A stretch of DNA of 64,000 bases from Agromyces protaetiae (lineage in GTDB: Bacteria; Actinomycetota; Actinomycetes; Actinomycetales; Microbacteriaceae). Below the pieces are notes generated by a model, which saw only the letters and a program-made list of their open reading frames with translations, did no database searches and was not told the DNA's origin. The stretch spans positions 868,001-932,000 of the forward strand of contig NZ_CP035491.1 of assembly GCF_004135405.1 (NCBI RefSeq). Reading direction: 5' to 3'. Below are positions 63,393 through 64,000 of the stretch, in pieces. Made by a program: the position numbers and the translations under genes. Within the stretch, counting starts at the first letter, position 1; every line of letters starts with the position of its first letter.

Positions 63393-64000
63393 GTGACCCT
63401 GACTCGACGACCCCTCCGCGTCTCCGCCCTCGCCCTCGGCGCTCTGTTCACCACGAGCGCTCTCGCCCTCGCCGGCTGCGCCGGCCCCGGGGCATCCGAA
63501 TCATCCGACGGTCCCTCGATCGTCGCGACGACGACCCAGGTCGGCGACTTCACGCGCGAACTGCTGGGGGAGCAGGGCACGCTCACGCAGTTGCTCCAGC
63601 CCAACCAGAGCGCGCACTCGTTCGACCCGTCCGCCGCGCAGCTCCGCGCCCTCGCGAGCGCCGACGCGCTCGTCGTCAACGGCGCCGGGCTCGAGACGTG
63701 GATCGACGACGCGATCTCCGCGTCCGGCTTCAGCGGCGACCTCATCGACGCGAGCACGGGCATCGAGCTGCACGGCACGCACGAGCACGAAGAAGGCGAA
63801 GACGAGCACGCCGAAGACGAGCACGCCGAAGACGAGCACGCCGAAGAGGGCGAGGACCACGAGCACGAGCACGCCGAGGGCAACCCGCACATCTGGACCG
63901 ACCCGGCCCTCGCCGAGGTCATGGTGCAGAACATCGCCGCTGGCCTCGAGCAGATCGACGGCATCGACGCCGCGCAGATCGAGGCGAACGAGACCGCCTA
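63393..64000 (+). CDS. Zinc/manganese ABC transporter substrate-binding lipoprotein, cut by window end
   Basis: About 202 residues are present; the 3' end lies beyond the window. The lipoprotein signal has RRPLRVSALALGALFTTSAL and lipobox Cys in LALAGC. The cluster A-I metal-binding fold shows SIVATTTQVGDFTRELLGEQ, QPNQSAHSFDPSAAQLRALA (first metal His) and NPHIWTDPALAEVM. Between them is a His/Asp/Glu-rich loop with three DEHAE repeats, typical of ZnuA/AztC-type zinc-binding proteins. The Zur-like box upstream supports zinc. Permease and ATPase genes probably follow. Confidence 0.9.
   Translation, partial: MTLTRRPLRVSALALGALFTTSALALAGCAGPGASESSDGPSIVATTTQVGDFTRELLGEQGTLTQLLQPNQSAHSFDPSAAQLRALASADALVVNGAGLETWIDDAISASGFSGDLIDASTGIELHGTHEHEEGEDEHAEDEHAEDEHAEEGEDHEHEHAEGNPHIWTDPALAEVMVQNIAAGLEQIDGIDAAQIEANETA
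63801..63845. repeat. Three 15-bp tandem repeats in the metal-binding loop
   Basis: GACGAGCACGCCGAA occurs three times head to tail, encoding DEHAE x3 in the flexible His-rich loop. Copy number may vary between strains. Confidence 0.9.

Overview
The window reads as a chromosome segment of a high-GC Gram-positive actinobacterium. A Microbacteriaceae-like member is the best inference. The reasons are strong G/C bias at third codon positions, actinobacterial gene orders (rpsR-rplI-dnaB), GTG starts, leaderless-type promoters, and a very frequent short word GAG(G/A)CATCC / GGATG(C/T)CTC. No phage, insertion sequence, CRISPR array, tRNA or rRNA was seen. The region looks like core chromosome with metabolic and transport islands.

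Layout. 1-2544: ribosomal proteins S18 and L9, then the replicative helicase DnaB behind a promoter region holding DnaA-box-like sites. 2609-8084: an SDR oxidoreductase and TetR regulator around a shared palindromic operator, a secreted SGNH esterase, then a second TetR regulator divergent from a DrrAB-type ABC exporter. 8111-16418: housekeeping singletons (FMN/F420-type oxidoreductase, methyltransferase, alkyl-base DNA glycosylase, phosphoesterase), a ~1000-residue secreted protein with two P-domain-like modules and six Ig-like repeats, a tandem TOBE protein, an aldo/keto reductase and a membrane methyltransferase. 16586-23958: MATE transporter, FGE-like protein, a heterodimeric ABC exporter and a MocR-type regulator that lacks the PLP lysine. 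24068-32156: a peptide/nickel-type ABC importer with a DszC/SfnB-type flavin enzyme, divergent from an NtaA/DszA-type flavin monooxygenase; together they look like an organosulfur scavenging locus. 32160-38337: metzincin-like protein, aromatic hydroxylase with an IclR regulator, a membrane protein and an alpha/beta hydrolase. 38410-45878: a carbohydrate locus (ROK regulator, binding protein, two permeases, large glycosidase-like protein) without its own ATPase. 45981-48819: NAD(P) transhydrogenase. 48932-53048: FMN reductase/MarR pair, two small membrane proteins, purB coupled to a low-molecular-weight phosphatase. 53112-56376: phosphotransferase, a small helical protein coupled to a helical-plus-esterase protein, and a PF04020-type membrane protein. 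56470-62755: aromatic aminotransferase, a bkd-type 2-oxoacid dehydrogenase E1a-E1b-E2 operon, and an OAH-sulfhydrylase-like enzyme. The window ends in a zinc-type ABC binding protein behind a Zur-like box.

A general caution. At least fourteen genes or gene segments, including the essential dnaB, are broken by what looks like loss of one base inside a short C or G run. Restoring that base recovers the family sequence in every case. I read these as sequence or assembly errors, and give spans for the restored genes with the break positions.

Regulation is unusually legible. Perfect or near-perfect inverted repeats sit between divergent regulator/target pairs (3385-3410, 6216-6228, 49545-49584), and a Zur-like box covers a -35 (63359-63373). 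Several genes start only 6-7 bases after a TANNNT -10 hexamer, which implies leaderless mRNAs.
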